64,000 nt of DNA from Fragum whitleyi. Its lineage: Eukaryota > Mollusca > Bivalvia > Cardiida > Cardiidae. The number at the start of each line of letters is the position of its first letter. The first letter of the stretch is position 1. Under the pieces are notes generated by a model. That model was not told the DNA's origin. It did no database searches and saw nothing but the letters and a program-made list of their open reading frames with translations. The DNA lies in contig OX411543.1 of NCBI GenBank assembly GCA_948146395.1, positions 60,255,689-60,319,688 on the forward strand, in the 5' to 3' direction. Positions 43,752 to 53,785 of the stretch are shown in pieces. The position numbers and the translations under genes were made by a program.

Positions 43752-44873
43752 ATGGGAGTTTCTATCGAACTATGGCGTGCCAGAATAGGGACATTCATCC
43801 AACTTGGTAGAACTAAAACGTCACGTACTCAGTTAATTACAAAAATCAAAACAGACATGAACTTAGTTTCTTTAGCAATACGAGTGACACTTTTCGCGTT
43901 ACTTGTTGTACATTGTGTAGAACGAAATCCTGGTCCTAACATGAAGGGACAGGGAGGCAATCGATCTGGTCGAGGTCGGGGGTCTGAAGCACCACATCGA
44001 GCGACTAGATCAGCAACTGTCGGCACGGATACACCGCCGGGCTCTCAACAGGATCTGAATGATACAACAACAAGACGTTACACTATGGACACTGATCAAC
44101 TCTCACTCAACGCGTGGCTACGTACCGAAAGAAGTGGTGGGTATAAAAACCCTCCTCTATTACACAGTGACAACGGTGATGATGAAGAATTTGATTCAAA
44201 TGCTGAAAACCTAGATATGCGGTCATTATTATTAGAAATTAGGCGTGATGTCAAGCAAACAAATAATAATTTTAGAAAATTGGAAAGATCCGTAACAGCA
44301 TTACAAAGCGATTATAACACTTTAAAAGATCAAAATAATGAGTTGTCGGAAAAAGTAAGTGAATTAACTAACAAAGTCTCATCTCTCGAGTGTAAGCTTG
44401 AAGAAAGTGCTCAGAAACAAGAAAGCCTTGAAACTTTAACCAAAAAACATAACCTCAAGTTATTTGAATTCAGTGAATTGAATGAAGACATTCCGATCGA
44501 AGAGTCCGTAACAAATAAAATGAACGAACACTTAAATCTTTCTGTGTCACAAGACTCGTTCGATGGAATATATAAATTATCTAGTAAAAAATCCCCGGGT
44601 CCAATTTTAGTACGCTGTGTTTCTTTAAAAATTAGAGATCGAATTCTGTCTGCATTCCGGAAAGCACGAAAAAACGGAACTTTATTACCATTTAGAATCA
44701 CTGAGGACCTACCCATTTCTGTATCAAAGGCACGCACCAAATTATATCCTCTGCTTAAAAGTAGTATTGATGACGGCAAACGAGCTTACTTTAAGCATGA
44801 TCAACTCGTAGTCGATGAGCTCACTTACGTATATGACGTAAAAACGAAAGCACCGGTACTAGTGAATAAATAG
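43752..44873 (+). CDS. LINE ORF1: 2A-like motif, coiled coil, RRM-like nucleic-acid-binding protein
   Basis: The open frame runs from 43593 to TAG at 44871. I prefer ATG 43752 (AAAATGG, strong context), giving 373 residues; the next ATG is 43857. Near the N-terminus a hydrophobic stretch leads into CVERNPGP (43914-43937), which fits the 2A ribosome-skipping consensus D-V/I-E-x-N-P-G-P except for Cys in place of Asp. A Gly/Arg-rich basic patch follows, then an acidic region, a coiled coil (about 44220-44450) and a region like the RRM plus C-terminal domain of LINE ORF1 proteins (FSELNEDIP...PGPILVRCVS...ITEDLP). The expected role is binding LINE RNA as a chaperone. The TAG is in frame with ORF2. 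Confidence 0.8.
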   Translation: MGVSIELWRARIGTFIQLGRTKTSRTQLITKIKTDMNLVSLAIRVTLFALLVVHCVERNPGPNMKGQGGNRSGRGRGSEAPHRATRSATVGTDTPPGSQQDLNDTTTRRYTMDTDQLSLNAWLRTERSGGYKNPPLLHSDNGDDEEFDSNAENLDMRSLLLEIRRDVKQTNNNFRKLERSVTALQSDYNTLKDQNNELSEKVSELTNKVSSLECKLEESAQKQESLETLTKKHNLKLFEFSELNEDIPIEESVTNKMNEHLNLSVSQDSFDGIYKLSSKKSPGPILVRCVSLKIRDRILSAFRKARKNGTLLPFRITEDLPISVSKARTKLYPLLKSSIDDGKRAYFKHDQLVVDELTYVYDVKTKAPVLVNK

Positions 44874-44879
44874 CAATCC
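44871..44879 (+). promoter_or_regulatory. Candidate stop-codon readthrough site TAG CAA TCC
   Basis: The stop between the two ORFs is followed by CAATCC, matching five of six positions of the known UAG-CARYYA readthrough context (tobamovirus type). Both ORFs share the frame. Function is inferred, not shown. Confidence 0.5.
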
Positions 44880-47800
44880 GGCCGAAGCCCAAAATACCAG
44901 AAAGAAGTTAGTTTTAGTATTTGCTCTTTAAACGTTCAAGGTTTGAGAAAGTATAGAGACGATAGAGTTTTTTGTACATACTGTTTAGACTTCGACATCA
45001 TTGTTATATGCGAAACTTGGCAAACAAAATTAGACGATTTCACAGGTTTATTACAAGGTTATACAAACTTTGATAGTCCAAGGCAGAAATGTAAAGGTAA
45101 ACGAGGCGCGGGTGGAGTAACAGTTTTTATAAAGAATTGGTTAGTAGACTTCAAAATCATTGAGAGAGTTTATTGCGAATTTGAAGAGTTAGTAAGCTTT
45201 CACATTAGTAAAAAAGACAATCAATTGAATAAAGATATTGTTTTAGTATGTGTATATATCGCCCCTGAAAATTCGCCGATCTATACAGGTCAAAGCATAA
45301 ATGCAATAGAAACTCTAAGTGATAAACTGACTACAATTGAATCTGATTTAGGAGAGGTATGTTTTATCATAGCTGGAGATTTAAACGCTAGGGTTAAAGA
45401 TCATTTAGACTATTTTACGGATGATATTGTTTTCCCTACTGATGAAGCTAATTACCCGAATGACAATTTTTGTATAAAAAGAGCTAACTTAGACGAAGAA
45501 TGTAATAAATTTGGACGTTCTCTAATTAATTTGTGTTGTACTAAAAACATACACATGCTAAATGGCAGATTCAGTGACACGAATGGAAATATAACTTGTA
45601 CTGCTAACAACGGAAGAAGCACCGTGGACTACATTTTAGCTTCAACCGAAATATTTGATAATATCAAAGACTTCTATGTAGGAAATTTAGATATATCGGA
45701 CCATTTTCCAGTGATATGTAAAATAGACTTGTTTGATGATAAAGCGAATCGGAGATTTGTAGAGGATTATAATCTCACCCCTCGAGTCCGTTTTAAATGG
45801 AAAGATAACAATAAACAGACATTCATTGACAATTTCAACACCCTTTTTAACAATTTTCAAACTGATGTGAATGATAGAAATGTTGTAGAAACCCATAAAG
45901 ACTTCGTCAAATGTATGCAAGAAGCGGGTAAACATATGAACATAAGCAAAAACCACGTAAATAAACATAGTCAGATTGAAAATCAACCAGAGTGGTGGGA
46001 CAAGGATTGTAGTAGAGCGAAATACATCAAGTATTCATTGTTAAGAAGGTTTCGCGTATCAAATGCGTCGACCGATCTTGATCGATATCTCGACGCTCGT
46101 AAAATATTCAAAAGCATGTGTCGTGCTAAACGGGTGAATTTAGAACGGAAACGACGGATTGTGTTACTAGAAAGTAGTAAATCACCTAAAGATTTCTGGA
46201 ACTGTATAAAATCAGCAAGTAAAACAAATGTCAAAAACCAAAATCACGACAATATCTCTAGTGAGGAATGGCTTCAATATTTTCAAAGTTTATACTCGAC
46301 GAATAGTGATGAATCTGAGACCCAGTATCAACCTGTAATGGGACACGAAGTCGACATACCTCAAGATATGTTGGACAGTGAAATAACAAACTCTGAAATA
46401 GTAAAAAGTGTCAAATCTTTTAAAAACGATTCCGCTCCGGGCATAGACGGAACATGCATAGAAATGTACAAATATACAATAAACAGTACGCTTCCTTACC
46501 TAAATAAATTATTTAATGATATATTTACATCGGGAAGAGTACCTCACGAGTGGTGCCTTAGTTTGATCACGCCAATACATAAAAAAGGGTCAAGGGAAGA
46601 TCCAAATAACTACCGGGCAATATCTATTTCAAATAGTTTGAGCAAGATTTTTATGAAAATCATAAGTAACAGACTCACACAATGGATTGAAACACATTCA
46701 ATTATTGAAGAATCGCAAGCTGGTTTTCGCGCCAATTATTCGACAGATGACAATATATTCAATTTAAATGCAGTAATACAAAAATATTTATCACGCAGAC
46801 ATGGTCGATTTTATGTATTCTTCGTAGACTTTTACAAAGCCTTTGATACGTGCGAACACAAAAAATTATGGTCTAGTTTCATTAGACAGGGTATAAGTAG
46901 AAATAGTAAATTGTTAACTGTAATGCAATCAGTGTATAGTCAATTGAAGTCATGTGTTAATGTCAAAGGAGGTCTTACAGACTTCTTTAAGTGTGAAATT
47001 GGAACCCGCCAAGGATGTGTGACGTCATCAACAGTATTTCTCTTGTTCATTAACGATTTAATATCGTATATCAGGACGAATAGTCGGTCAGGTGTTCATG
47101 TTACAGATGAAATCGAAGATCTCCACGCGTTTATGTTTGCGGACGACGTTGCTACTTTTGCAGACACTGTAGTAAACTTACAGAACAAAATTAATGCAGT
47201 TGAACAGTTTTGTGATGACACCGGTATGAAAGTGAATTTAGATAAATCTAAAATCGTCGTTTTTCGACACGGTGGACCACTTCGCCGCTCAGAACAGTGG
47301 TCTTTTAAAAACAACAAAATTGAAGTGGTTCCTTACTATAGATACTTAGGGGTGTATTTTACGTCACAACTTTCATGGTCGAAAACAGCACAAATGCTAG
47401 CCTTACAAGCTAAAAGGGCTATGAACTCAATATTTCGCTGTCAAAGACACTTTGGATACTTCACACCAAAAGAAGCGTTTAAACTATTTGACACTATGAT
47501 AAAACCGATCCTTACCTACTCAGCATCCATATGGGGATTTATAAAACATGAAGACATAGAACAGGTTCATTATCAGTTCTGTAAGAGAGTCGTTTCACTC
47601 AATCAAAACGTGGCAAATTATTTCTCTCTAAGTGAATGTGGTAGATATTCGTTATCACCGAATTGCATTATCAGTTGTGTGAAATATTGGCTTAAATTGT
47701 TAAACATGCCATCAAATAGATTCCCTAGACAGTGCTATATAATGCTTCGCCGGATCGATGAAAGTGGACGTGATACGTGGGCCACAAGTATGAAGAATAT

Positions 47801-48347
47801 CCTATTCCATTTGGGATTTGGTTATGCTTGGATCAGTCAAGAAGTCGCCAATACGAATGTGTTCATTGAGCTATTTTATGAAAGACTCATAGACTGTGCG
47901 AAACAGAATCTGCTATCCTTGATTGATAATTCCAGCAAAGCAGATTCATACAGACACTTTAAAAGTGCGATAAATCCCGAAAGATATTTGTATATCTCAT
48001 TACCTTACAAGCTTAAACGTATACTGTCAAACTTTAGGTGTTCTGGACACGATCTTATGATAGAGAAAGGCCGATACCTCGGCGTGGAAAGAGACTTACG
48101 GTTCTGTAATTATTGTTATGAACAAGAAATTTTCATCGTTGAAGACGAAGTTCACTTATTAATTGACTGTTCTTTATATACAGAGTTAAGAAAACAATAT
48201 TTTAGAGATGAGTGGTTGCGCCCCAGTTTAAGCAAAGACGCTTTTATCAAAATTATGTCAGACAATAGAACTGATAGCATATTCAGTTTAGCAAAATTTC
48301 TAGACGAGGCATTTAAGTTGAGAGCGTTTCTACAAAAGGAATTATAA
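44874..48347 (+). CDS. LINE ORF2: AP endonuclease plus reverse transcriptase
   Basis: Nicks target DNA and copies the LINE RNA by target-primed reverse transcription. The frame opens at the codon after the ORF1 TAG. There is no AUG until 45555, yet the endonuclease starts at SICSLNVQGLR (about 44916-44948), so AUG initiation would lose catalytic residues. Endonuclease motifs: CETW (45009), GDLNAR (45375), VDYIL (45624), SDHFPV (45696). RT motifs: DFYKAFD (46827), GTRQGC (47001), FADD (47136). A C-terminal CX2C-X12-H-X4-C finger starts at 48105. Terminates TAA 48345. About 1157 codons with no frameshift, so probably functional if expressed. Likely made by TAG readthrough or reinitiation. Confidence 0.88.
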   Translation, partial: QSGRSPKYQKEVSFSICSLNVQGLRKYRDDRVFCTYCLDFDIIVICETWQTKLDDFTGLLQGYTNFDSPRQKCKGKRGAGGVTVFIKNWLVDFKIIERVYCEFEELVSFHISKKDNQLNKDIVLVCVYIAPENSPIYTGQSINAIETLSDKLTTIESDLGEVCFIIAGDLNARVKDHLDYFTDDIVFPTDEANYPNDNFCIKRANLDEECNKFGRSLINLCCTKNIHMLNGRFSDTNGNITCTANNGRSTVDYILASTEIFDNIKDFYVGNLDISDHFPVICKIDLFDDKANRRFVEDYNLTPRVRFKWKDNNKQTFIDNFNTLFNNFQTDVNDRNVVETHKDFVKCMQEAGKHMNISKNHVNKHSQIENQPEWWDKDCSRAKYIKYSLLRRFRVSNASTDLDRYLDARKIFKSMCRAKRVNLERKRRIVLLESSKSPKDFWNCIKSASKTNVKNQNHDNISSEEWLQYFQSLYSTNSDESETQYQPVMGHEVDIPQDMLDSEITNSEIVKSVKSFKNDSAPGIDGTCIEMYKYTINSTLPYLNKLFNDIFTSGRVPHEWCLSLITPIHKKGSREDPNNYRAISISNSLSKIFMKIISNRLTQWIETHSIIEESQAGFRANYSTDDNIFNLNAVIQKYLSRRHGRFYVFFVDFYKAFDTCEHKKLWSSFIRQGISRNSKLLTVMQSVYSQLKSCVNVKGGLTDFFKCEIGTRQGCVTSSTVFLLFINDLISYIRTNSRSGVHVTDEIEDLHAFMFADDVATFADTVVNLQNKINAVEQFCDDTGMKVNLDKSKIVVFRHGGPLRRSEQWSFKNNKIEVVPYYRYLGVYFTSQLSWSKTAQMLALQAKRAMNSIFRCQRHFGYFTPKEAFKLFDTMIKPILTYSASIWGFIKHEDIEQVHYQFCKRVVSLNQNVANYFSLSECGRYSLSPNCIISCVKYWLKLLNMPSNRFPRQCYIMLRRIDESGRDTWATSMKNILFHLGFGYAWISQEVANTNVFIELFYERLIDCAKQNLLSLIDNSSKADSYRHFKSAINPERYLYISLPYKLKRILSNFRCSGHDLMIEKGRYLGVERDLRFCNYCYEQEIFIVEDEVHLLIDCSLYTELRKQYFRDEWLRPSLSKDAFIKIMSDNRTDSIFSLAKFLDEAFKLRAFLQKEL

Positions 48348-49097
48348 ATTGTTCATTATTATTATCATATGTTATTGTACATTGTTTCCTACAAGAACTT
48401 TATTTTTCAAACGCCGCGAGAAGTAAATTATATCTCAACATTTTTCTTTTTCCCAATGTTGTACAATGTCGGTTAAATACCTAATTCGACATGATTTTTC
48501 TTTTAACTTAAAACTTTAAGTATCGATCCATCTCATGCTGCTCATGGAAATTTTTGTTACGCAAGACACTGTCATTCTTTGTAGACCAGGATCAGAAACA
48601 AATCTGATCTTCGCCTACAAAGTTGACTCCTAAACGTATGCAATGAGAAAATATTTCCAAACTAGATGAAATATCTTTTCAAGCGACAACTTAATGCCGT
48701 AATGTGTCGTCAGCTAAAGTGATACTAAATCTTTTTACGAAAGTTAAGACCATTTGATACTCTATAATAACCATGCTACTGTACAACTGATTCCTGTTTG
48801 CTCGAGCCCACTGGAACCGTTTCTCTTAGACGATACCAGTGGGTTCCAACAACATAGGAGTTCGCTTCGGAAGCTTATGGTCGCTTATTTAAAAAGATCG
48901 ATAGAGCGATAAAACTCACAAGACAATATCTTCTATACTTATATGAATATAACGAACTTCATAGATACTGTTTCAAAAAATCAATATGCATCTAATTGAT
49001 AATATATATATCACCATATTTAATATAAAACACTTGCCTAATATGTTTTATTTACAATTTGTCACCAATAGAAATGTATGTAAAATTGTGGTATTTT

Positions 49098-49147
49098 GGG
49101 CCGAAGGCCTTCTATTGCTAATAAAGGAATATTGTATTGTATTGTAT
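49098..49147 (+). terminator. LINE 3' end: palindrome, AATAAA, ATTGT repeats
   Basis: GGGCCGAAGGCC can fold; AATAAA at 49120-49125 is the only canonical polyadenylation signal near the LINE end; three ATTGT units end the element. Confidence 0.75.
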
Positions 49148-49272
49148 AATTTCAATTATTCTATTCCATTGCAATTTCTAAACATTTTCGTTTCATCAAT
49201 TTTACGATAGTCTTACATGTAGCCGTAAACCGCATTCGGAACATCGCTCGGGCTGTTCAATATTCTTGTCTA

Positions 49273-49592
49273 GCCCTGCTAGCTCAGTCGGTTATTAAAG
49301 GGTCGCGAGTTCGAGCCACGGTTCGGCCAAAACTGATTCTATATCTAACGAAAGTCCTTGTGACACAAGCAACTTTACTCCTATCAATCGGCGTATGATC
49401 AGTAGTCCGCATAAGTGGGATAATCAGCTTGTAGCTCGGATTAAATGTTGTGGTTGTACTGGTGTGAGAAACTACAACTTATGGATGAAGAAATACCATT
49501 CTTCAAAATGCTTTTCTGTTGATTACCGAAAAAAAAACAACAAACAATTAAAAAAAAATAAATAAAAGATAAAAAAATAATAAAAAAAGAGG
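49273..49592 (+). mobile_element. tRNA-derived SINE, family 3, A-rich tail
   Basis: The head GCCCTGCTAGCTCAGTCGG with box B GAGTTCGAGCC is missing part of the anticodon arm. The body shares 'gtgggataatcagcttgtag' and 'gtgagaaactac' with SINE family 2. A long A-rich tail covers about 49530-49592. Confidence 0.75.
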
Positions 49593-49599
49593 AGATGAT

Positions 49600-49900
49600 C
49601 ATTTGATAAATTCAATGCCTAACCAGCGAAATTATCAAAAACTTATATCCCGATTTCGTTCATTTACCCTATCTAACGTTATCCAAGCAGAGCCCAATAA
49701 GTGACGTCATCATGCACATTTCATGCCATTCACGTGCAAAGTGATGAACTTGAAGAAAATTTGTCTTGAAATTTCCACATTTCGTCTCATTTTTTGCATT
49801 AAAGAAATTGATTAATAATCGTTTGTTTTCGAGTAAGATCGATTTTAATTTCTTTAAATTGGGAGTACCCGCTTTCAATATGGACTGCTCCATTTAAGCT
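49600..49900. repeat. Repeat family J, partial
   Basis: Matches, in inverse orientation, parts of 57640-57900: AATTATCAAAAACTTATA, TGACGTCATC, 'atttcgtctcattttttgcat', 'aatcgtttgttttcgagtaagatcga'. Non-coding. Confidence 0.55.
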
Positions 49901-49966
49901 ATTCTCATACTTGGTGTAAATGATGATTTTTTTCTCTTGATAAGCTTTCTTCACAATGTATTAGAT

Positions 49967-50411
49967 ACAATCAACAACACAGTGAAATTGACAATGTGAA
50001 TGGTTTTTGAATGATTTTTTAAAACGAAATTGAATGAGTGCGATGTGTTAGTTTTGAGTGAAATTAAAGGGAGGTAATCAAATATCACAAATTTTGTTCA
50101 GGGTGAACAAAAAAGTTCAGGATTAACAAGCTTAGCTATATTCATTACCCCCTTTAATTAAATATGCGTGCAGGTTTTCATAATAGTTTCCTTTTTCTTC
50201 TAGAACCAATCAGATGGTTACAATTTCATTTTTGTCAGTGAATTCGCCATTTTTTCTAGCTATATTTACTTAAAGGGAAGATTTTTTTTATCATTTTAGA
50301 GCGTACCTGGATGGTTTGATTGAGTGTTTGGAATGAATGAATCGAGCGCTGAGTGAGCGATATAGAATGGTTTTGATTGAGAAGAATTTCAATCACGGTG
50401 TTATTAACTGC
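49967..50411 (-). mobile_element. MITE family A
   Basis: Reversed copy: ACACAGTGAAATTGACAATG near the left, GGGAGGTAATCAAATATC in the core, and ATTTCAATCACGGTGTTATTAACTG at the right. Confidence 0.7.
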
Positions 50412-50492
50412 ATATATGTACCTCGCGAAAAGAATTGAAGAATGTCTTTAAGTGGCTGAAGTTGATTTTCTGGCGGCCCTGCCGACTTACAT

Positions 50493-50750
50493 CAGGGCCC
50501 AAAATTATAAAACTTTTCTCATTCTCAGTTCAAAATTTTCTCAAATTTCAACTTGAAATTAGAGACACAATTCTGTTGTAATACTGATATAATTTTATGA
50601 TAATAAGGGATAATATCAATAAGTTGTTATAAATAACAACTTATTAATATCAGCTTAAACATTTATTTGAATTAAAAATTTGAGAAAAAATCTCAGTTGA
50701 GCCTGAGAAAACTTTTATAACCTCAGGCCGAGATTGTTTTGAGAGCCCTG
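50493..50750. mobile_element. hAT-like MITE (CAGGG...CCCTG ends)
   Basis: CAGGGCCCAAAATTATAAAA at the left and TTTTATAACC...GAGAGCCCTG at the right are imperfect inverted repeats. The centre is AATATCAATAAGTTGTTA-TAAA-TAACAACTTATTAATATC-like. I could not confirm an 8-bp target duplication. Confidence 0.55.
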
Positions 50751-51178
50751 GCCACTTACTTGAGCGTCTCAGACTCGCAAAACCTGCTTCCGTTAGAACT
50801 GTGTCGGAATTTTAATGTTTGGACCCCCTTTACAGAAATCCTAGAACCACCATATACCTAACAACTTTTATTGTGCTGATCATTTTTTCCGAACCGAGTT
50901 TACGTTCTATTTATAAATCTATTTACGGATCAATCTATATGCTCCCCCGTGTTCCCAAAAAATGCAAATTATAACCTTAATAAGTATTCAATGCGTAGCG
51001 ATAAATAAGTCTCAAATTGCACTAATCCATCTTTATAAACAATATGCTTCAGCAATATTAAGGCGTTTGAAATTATATCAAGTCGATTTCAGGATATGTT
51101 TAAATTATACGTTATTGCGAACGAACGACAGACAGTCATTATACCTACATTTCATGTCACTGATAAGGGTTAACACTT

Positions 51179-51341
51179 TTAAGGTAGTGTACCCGTAATA
51201 GATTTGCAGCATCTCAAAGTAATGAACTTTAACAGTATTAACCAAGGTTTCCTAATGAAATCATTAGGAAACCTCGGTTTACATTGTGAAAGAATATGTG
51301 GTCCGAGATGTTATGGAACTATTATGGGTCCACTACCTTAA
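51179..51341. mobile_element. TTAA MITE family F, copy 2
   Basis: TTAAGGTAGTGTACCCGTAA...TTATGGGTCCACTACCTTAA with the central TTTCCTAATGA/TCATTAGGAAA stem. Confidence 0.85.
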
Positions 51342-51384
51342 CCTTGAAAAATGTACTATTATCTGAATGTCAATATTTCTTACC

Positions 51385-51532
51385 TTCAGGTAGTCGACCC
51401 GTAAAAGTTCCTAGATATCTTTGAAGTAATGAGCTTAAACAGCTGAAATTTTCATTAGGAATCCTCGGTTATCATTGTGAAAAATCATGCGTTCCGAAAT
51501 GTTGCGGTACTTTTACGGGTCCAATTCCTTAA
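51385..51532. mobile_element. TTAA MITE family F, copy 3
   Basis: Left end TTCAGGTAGTCGACCCGTAA (TTAA mutated), right end TTACGGGTCCAATTCCTTAA. It lost one arm of the central stem. It lies 43 bases from copy 2. Confidence 0.75.
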
Positions 51533-52257
51533 CAAAATTATATTCATGGGCATATTCCAAAATTCCTGGTTACTTCTCCTATTTTGAGAAGTAGTTGGCA
51601 GCTCTTTGTGTAAAAGCAAGAGTGCCAGTATGGTATTGGTACGCTCGCTTGATAAAGATAAGGGAAATAACATATCAAAGAAACTTCCTACAACTTTTAA
51701 GTATTTCGCGAATCTGTCTAATGAACGCGTTGGAATATAAACGAACATTCCTGGCAAAATCAACGATAAGCATTTGATTTCTTAGATGGAGGTTTTGATA
51801 CTTTCAAAGTGTAACAAAGCCACAACAGGGATAAAATTTACCTATTCTAATTTCATGGGGCTGAGCCACTCTATTGACTGACTTTTAAAGGAATTACAAC
51901 AAAATATCCTTAAATATTCTACCCAAATTAAGCCTAGTGGCTTAAAAAGAAAGTGTTCGTGTGTCCGTAAACCGAAAAATTTGCGGAGTCATCTGAGGAA
52001 ATTGGAAGACGGGCCGTTTCCAATGAATATTTCCCATTAATTTGCAAATATATTGTACTTAAAACAGGAATTCAAATATATGTTGCATCATAAAAATGAC
52101 GCCATATTTCACCCAAAAACATTTTTTGAATCGGTCGCACAACGTCCTGGACATGCAAAGTATCCTACAACTCAAGAAAAACGTTCTGACTAGGGCTTAC
52201 TGAAAAGAACGAAATGGGTTGCCAAATGCATCTTCGAATGTTCAGAGAACAACCGTT

Positions 52258-52660
52258 TAAGCATTCGGAACATCGCACGGACATTTCCGTAAACTGGAAA
52301 GTAGCTCGGACGTAAGTGTAGTAATTTTTGGTCAATTTTTAGGTAATTCGGCTCCTGGTGGTACTTTGGTTAAAACGCTTGAAGAAAAGCAAATTCCTTT
52401 GATGCTTTCAGATCGTATAACGAGAGCGTATTGGTAAATTTTGATTTGAAAGCAAAACGCAGCAAAATACTGCGTTTGATTTCAAATCATAATATGCCCA
52501 ATTTTTACCTTACGCTGATTTTGCTTTTCGCAGCGTCACCCTCAGTTGTGTTTGTGACGTCATATAAACCCACGTGCGAAATGACACGCTTTCATGGCAT
52601 TATTCCCGAGGTCTATTCCGTAGAATCGCCGAGGGTTCCGGATTGCCGTTGAAGAGGACG
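52258..52660 (+). repeat. Repeat family K, copy 2
   Basis: Matches 28230-28590. It contains an extra foldback near 52440-52495 (TTTGAAAGCAAAACGCAG / CTGCGTTTGATTTCAAA) and a TGACGTCA. Confidence 0.65.
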
Positions 52661-52735
52661 AAGTGGGAAAATTGGTTCCAATATATCACGAAGCCCTCTC
52701 TCCAATAAGAAGATGAGCAGAATCAACATCAGTTT

Positions 52736-53172
52736 ACATTTAATTACATCGTGAAATTGACATTCATCTCAATCAAAACCATTCTAAACCGGTCATTCAG
52801 TGCTCCATTCATTCATTCAAAACACTCACTCATACCATTCAAAAACGCTCCAAAATCACTTAAAATATACAATCAACAGCTACATTAAAAAAAATATGAA
52901 TAGACTAAAACCGCGATTTCAATGCCTCAATTGAAATTGTAAGCGTCTGATTAGTTCTTGAAGAAATAGAAAGCTTTTTATAGTCATTGTATACATATTT
53001 TTGTATAAAAGGGAGGTCATACATATCGCTAATTTTGTTCATTCTGAACAAAATCAGCGATGTTGGATTACCTCCCTTTAACTTCACTTAAAACTCGCTC
53101 CCCGCACTCATTCAATTTCACTCCAAAATTATTTCATTCATCTGGTCAATTTTACGATGTTTATAAGTGTAT
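52736..53172 (+). mobile_element. MITE family A
   Basis: Full-length with the central GGGAGGTCATACATATCGC / GCGATGTTGGATTACCTCCC hairpin; termini slightly decayed. Confidence 0.75.
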
Positions 53173-53184
53173 AAGAAGGTTTTT

Positions 53185-53315
53185 TGGGTTCTTTTGAATT
53201 GGGTTTAACGCCGCTTTCAGCAATCTTTCAGTTTTATAGCGGTAGCTGAAGCACCTAACAATGGATTCCCGGTATTTCTCATTACCAGTATTACCATTAT
53301 ATCCTTTCCTCTATT
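53185..53315 (-). mobile_element. SINE family 1, 3' fragment
   Basis: Minus strand 3' half: 'aggaaaggatataatgg', 'gagaaataccgggaatccattgtt', 'gccgctataaaactg', 'gcggcgttaaaccc'. The head is missing where a MITE A fragment begins. Confidence 0.65.
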
Positions 53316-53445
53316 CATTTTGGAGCGTTTAGAATTTATTAAGTGAGTGTGTGGAATGAATGAATGGAGCTCTGAGTAAGCGATTTAGAATGATTTTGAT
53401 TGAGATGAATGGCAATTGGATGATGTTACTAACTATACTATAGTT
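53316..53445 (-). mobile_element. MITE family A, terminal fragment
   Basis: 'gaatgaatgaatggagctctgagtaagcgatttagaatg' and the terminal GATGTTACTAACTAT. Confidence 0.55.
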
Positions 53446-53570
53446 TTTGTCATATCAAAATATTCTTTATTATATAACAAATTTATATTGAGAGTATAAC
53501 ATAAGTTTAATACTAGAGCTACTTTATCGTAAAGCATGCATTAGTAGCCCTCAATATTAAAGGAAAAATA

Positions 53571-53785
53571 CTTATAATATGACCTACGTCGCGGGAGTGA
53601 AACAACGCCATTAAATATTTTTGATATTACATGGGTGTTATTACACTAGTGGAATAACTATGCAAATGAGCTCAGAGCGAATAACAACGCTATTTTGTAA
53701 CCGCGAAAATGACGTCATCATGTGTAGATTGTGACGTCAGTTTTGAACGGCGTTATAAGTTTCGCGGAAAATTGAAATGTGGATG
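53571..53785 (+). mobile_element. MITE-like repeat family C, 5' half
   Basis: Starts TATAATATGACCTACGTCGC. ATGCAAAT and ATGACGTCAT are intact. It stops before the large hairpin. Confidence 0.65.

Larger units (their letters stand above)
43500..49148 (+). mobile_element. Non-LTR retrotransposon (APE-type LINE), near-intact
   Basis: About 5.6 kb, with ORF1 and ORF2 both open. The 3' end has a GGGCCGAAGGCC palindrome (49098-49109), AATAAA (49120-49125) and an (ATTGT)n tail (49131-49147). Such short 3' repeats are typical of CR1/L2-type LINEs. The 5' boundary is not visible; the value given is approximate (after MITE A remnants, before the ORF). Two long intact ORFs suggest recent insertion. The clade cannot be fixed by eye; CR1/L2/Jockey-group level only. 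Confidence 0.85.

Noticed and set aside
44943..44945. ORF2 start at TTG 44943
   Set aside because: The endonuclease motif extends upstream (SICSLNVQG) to the ORF1 stop, so the frame really opens at 44874.
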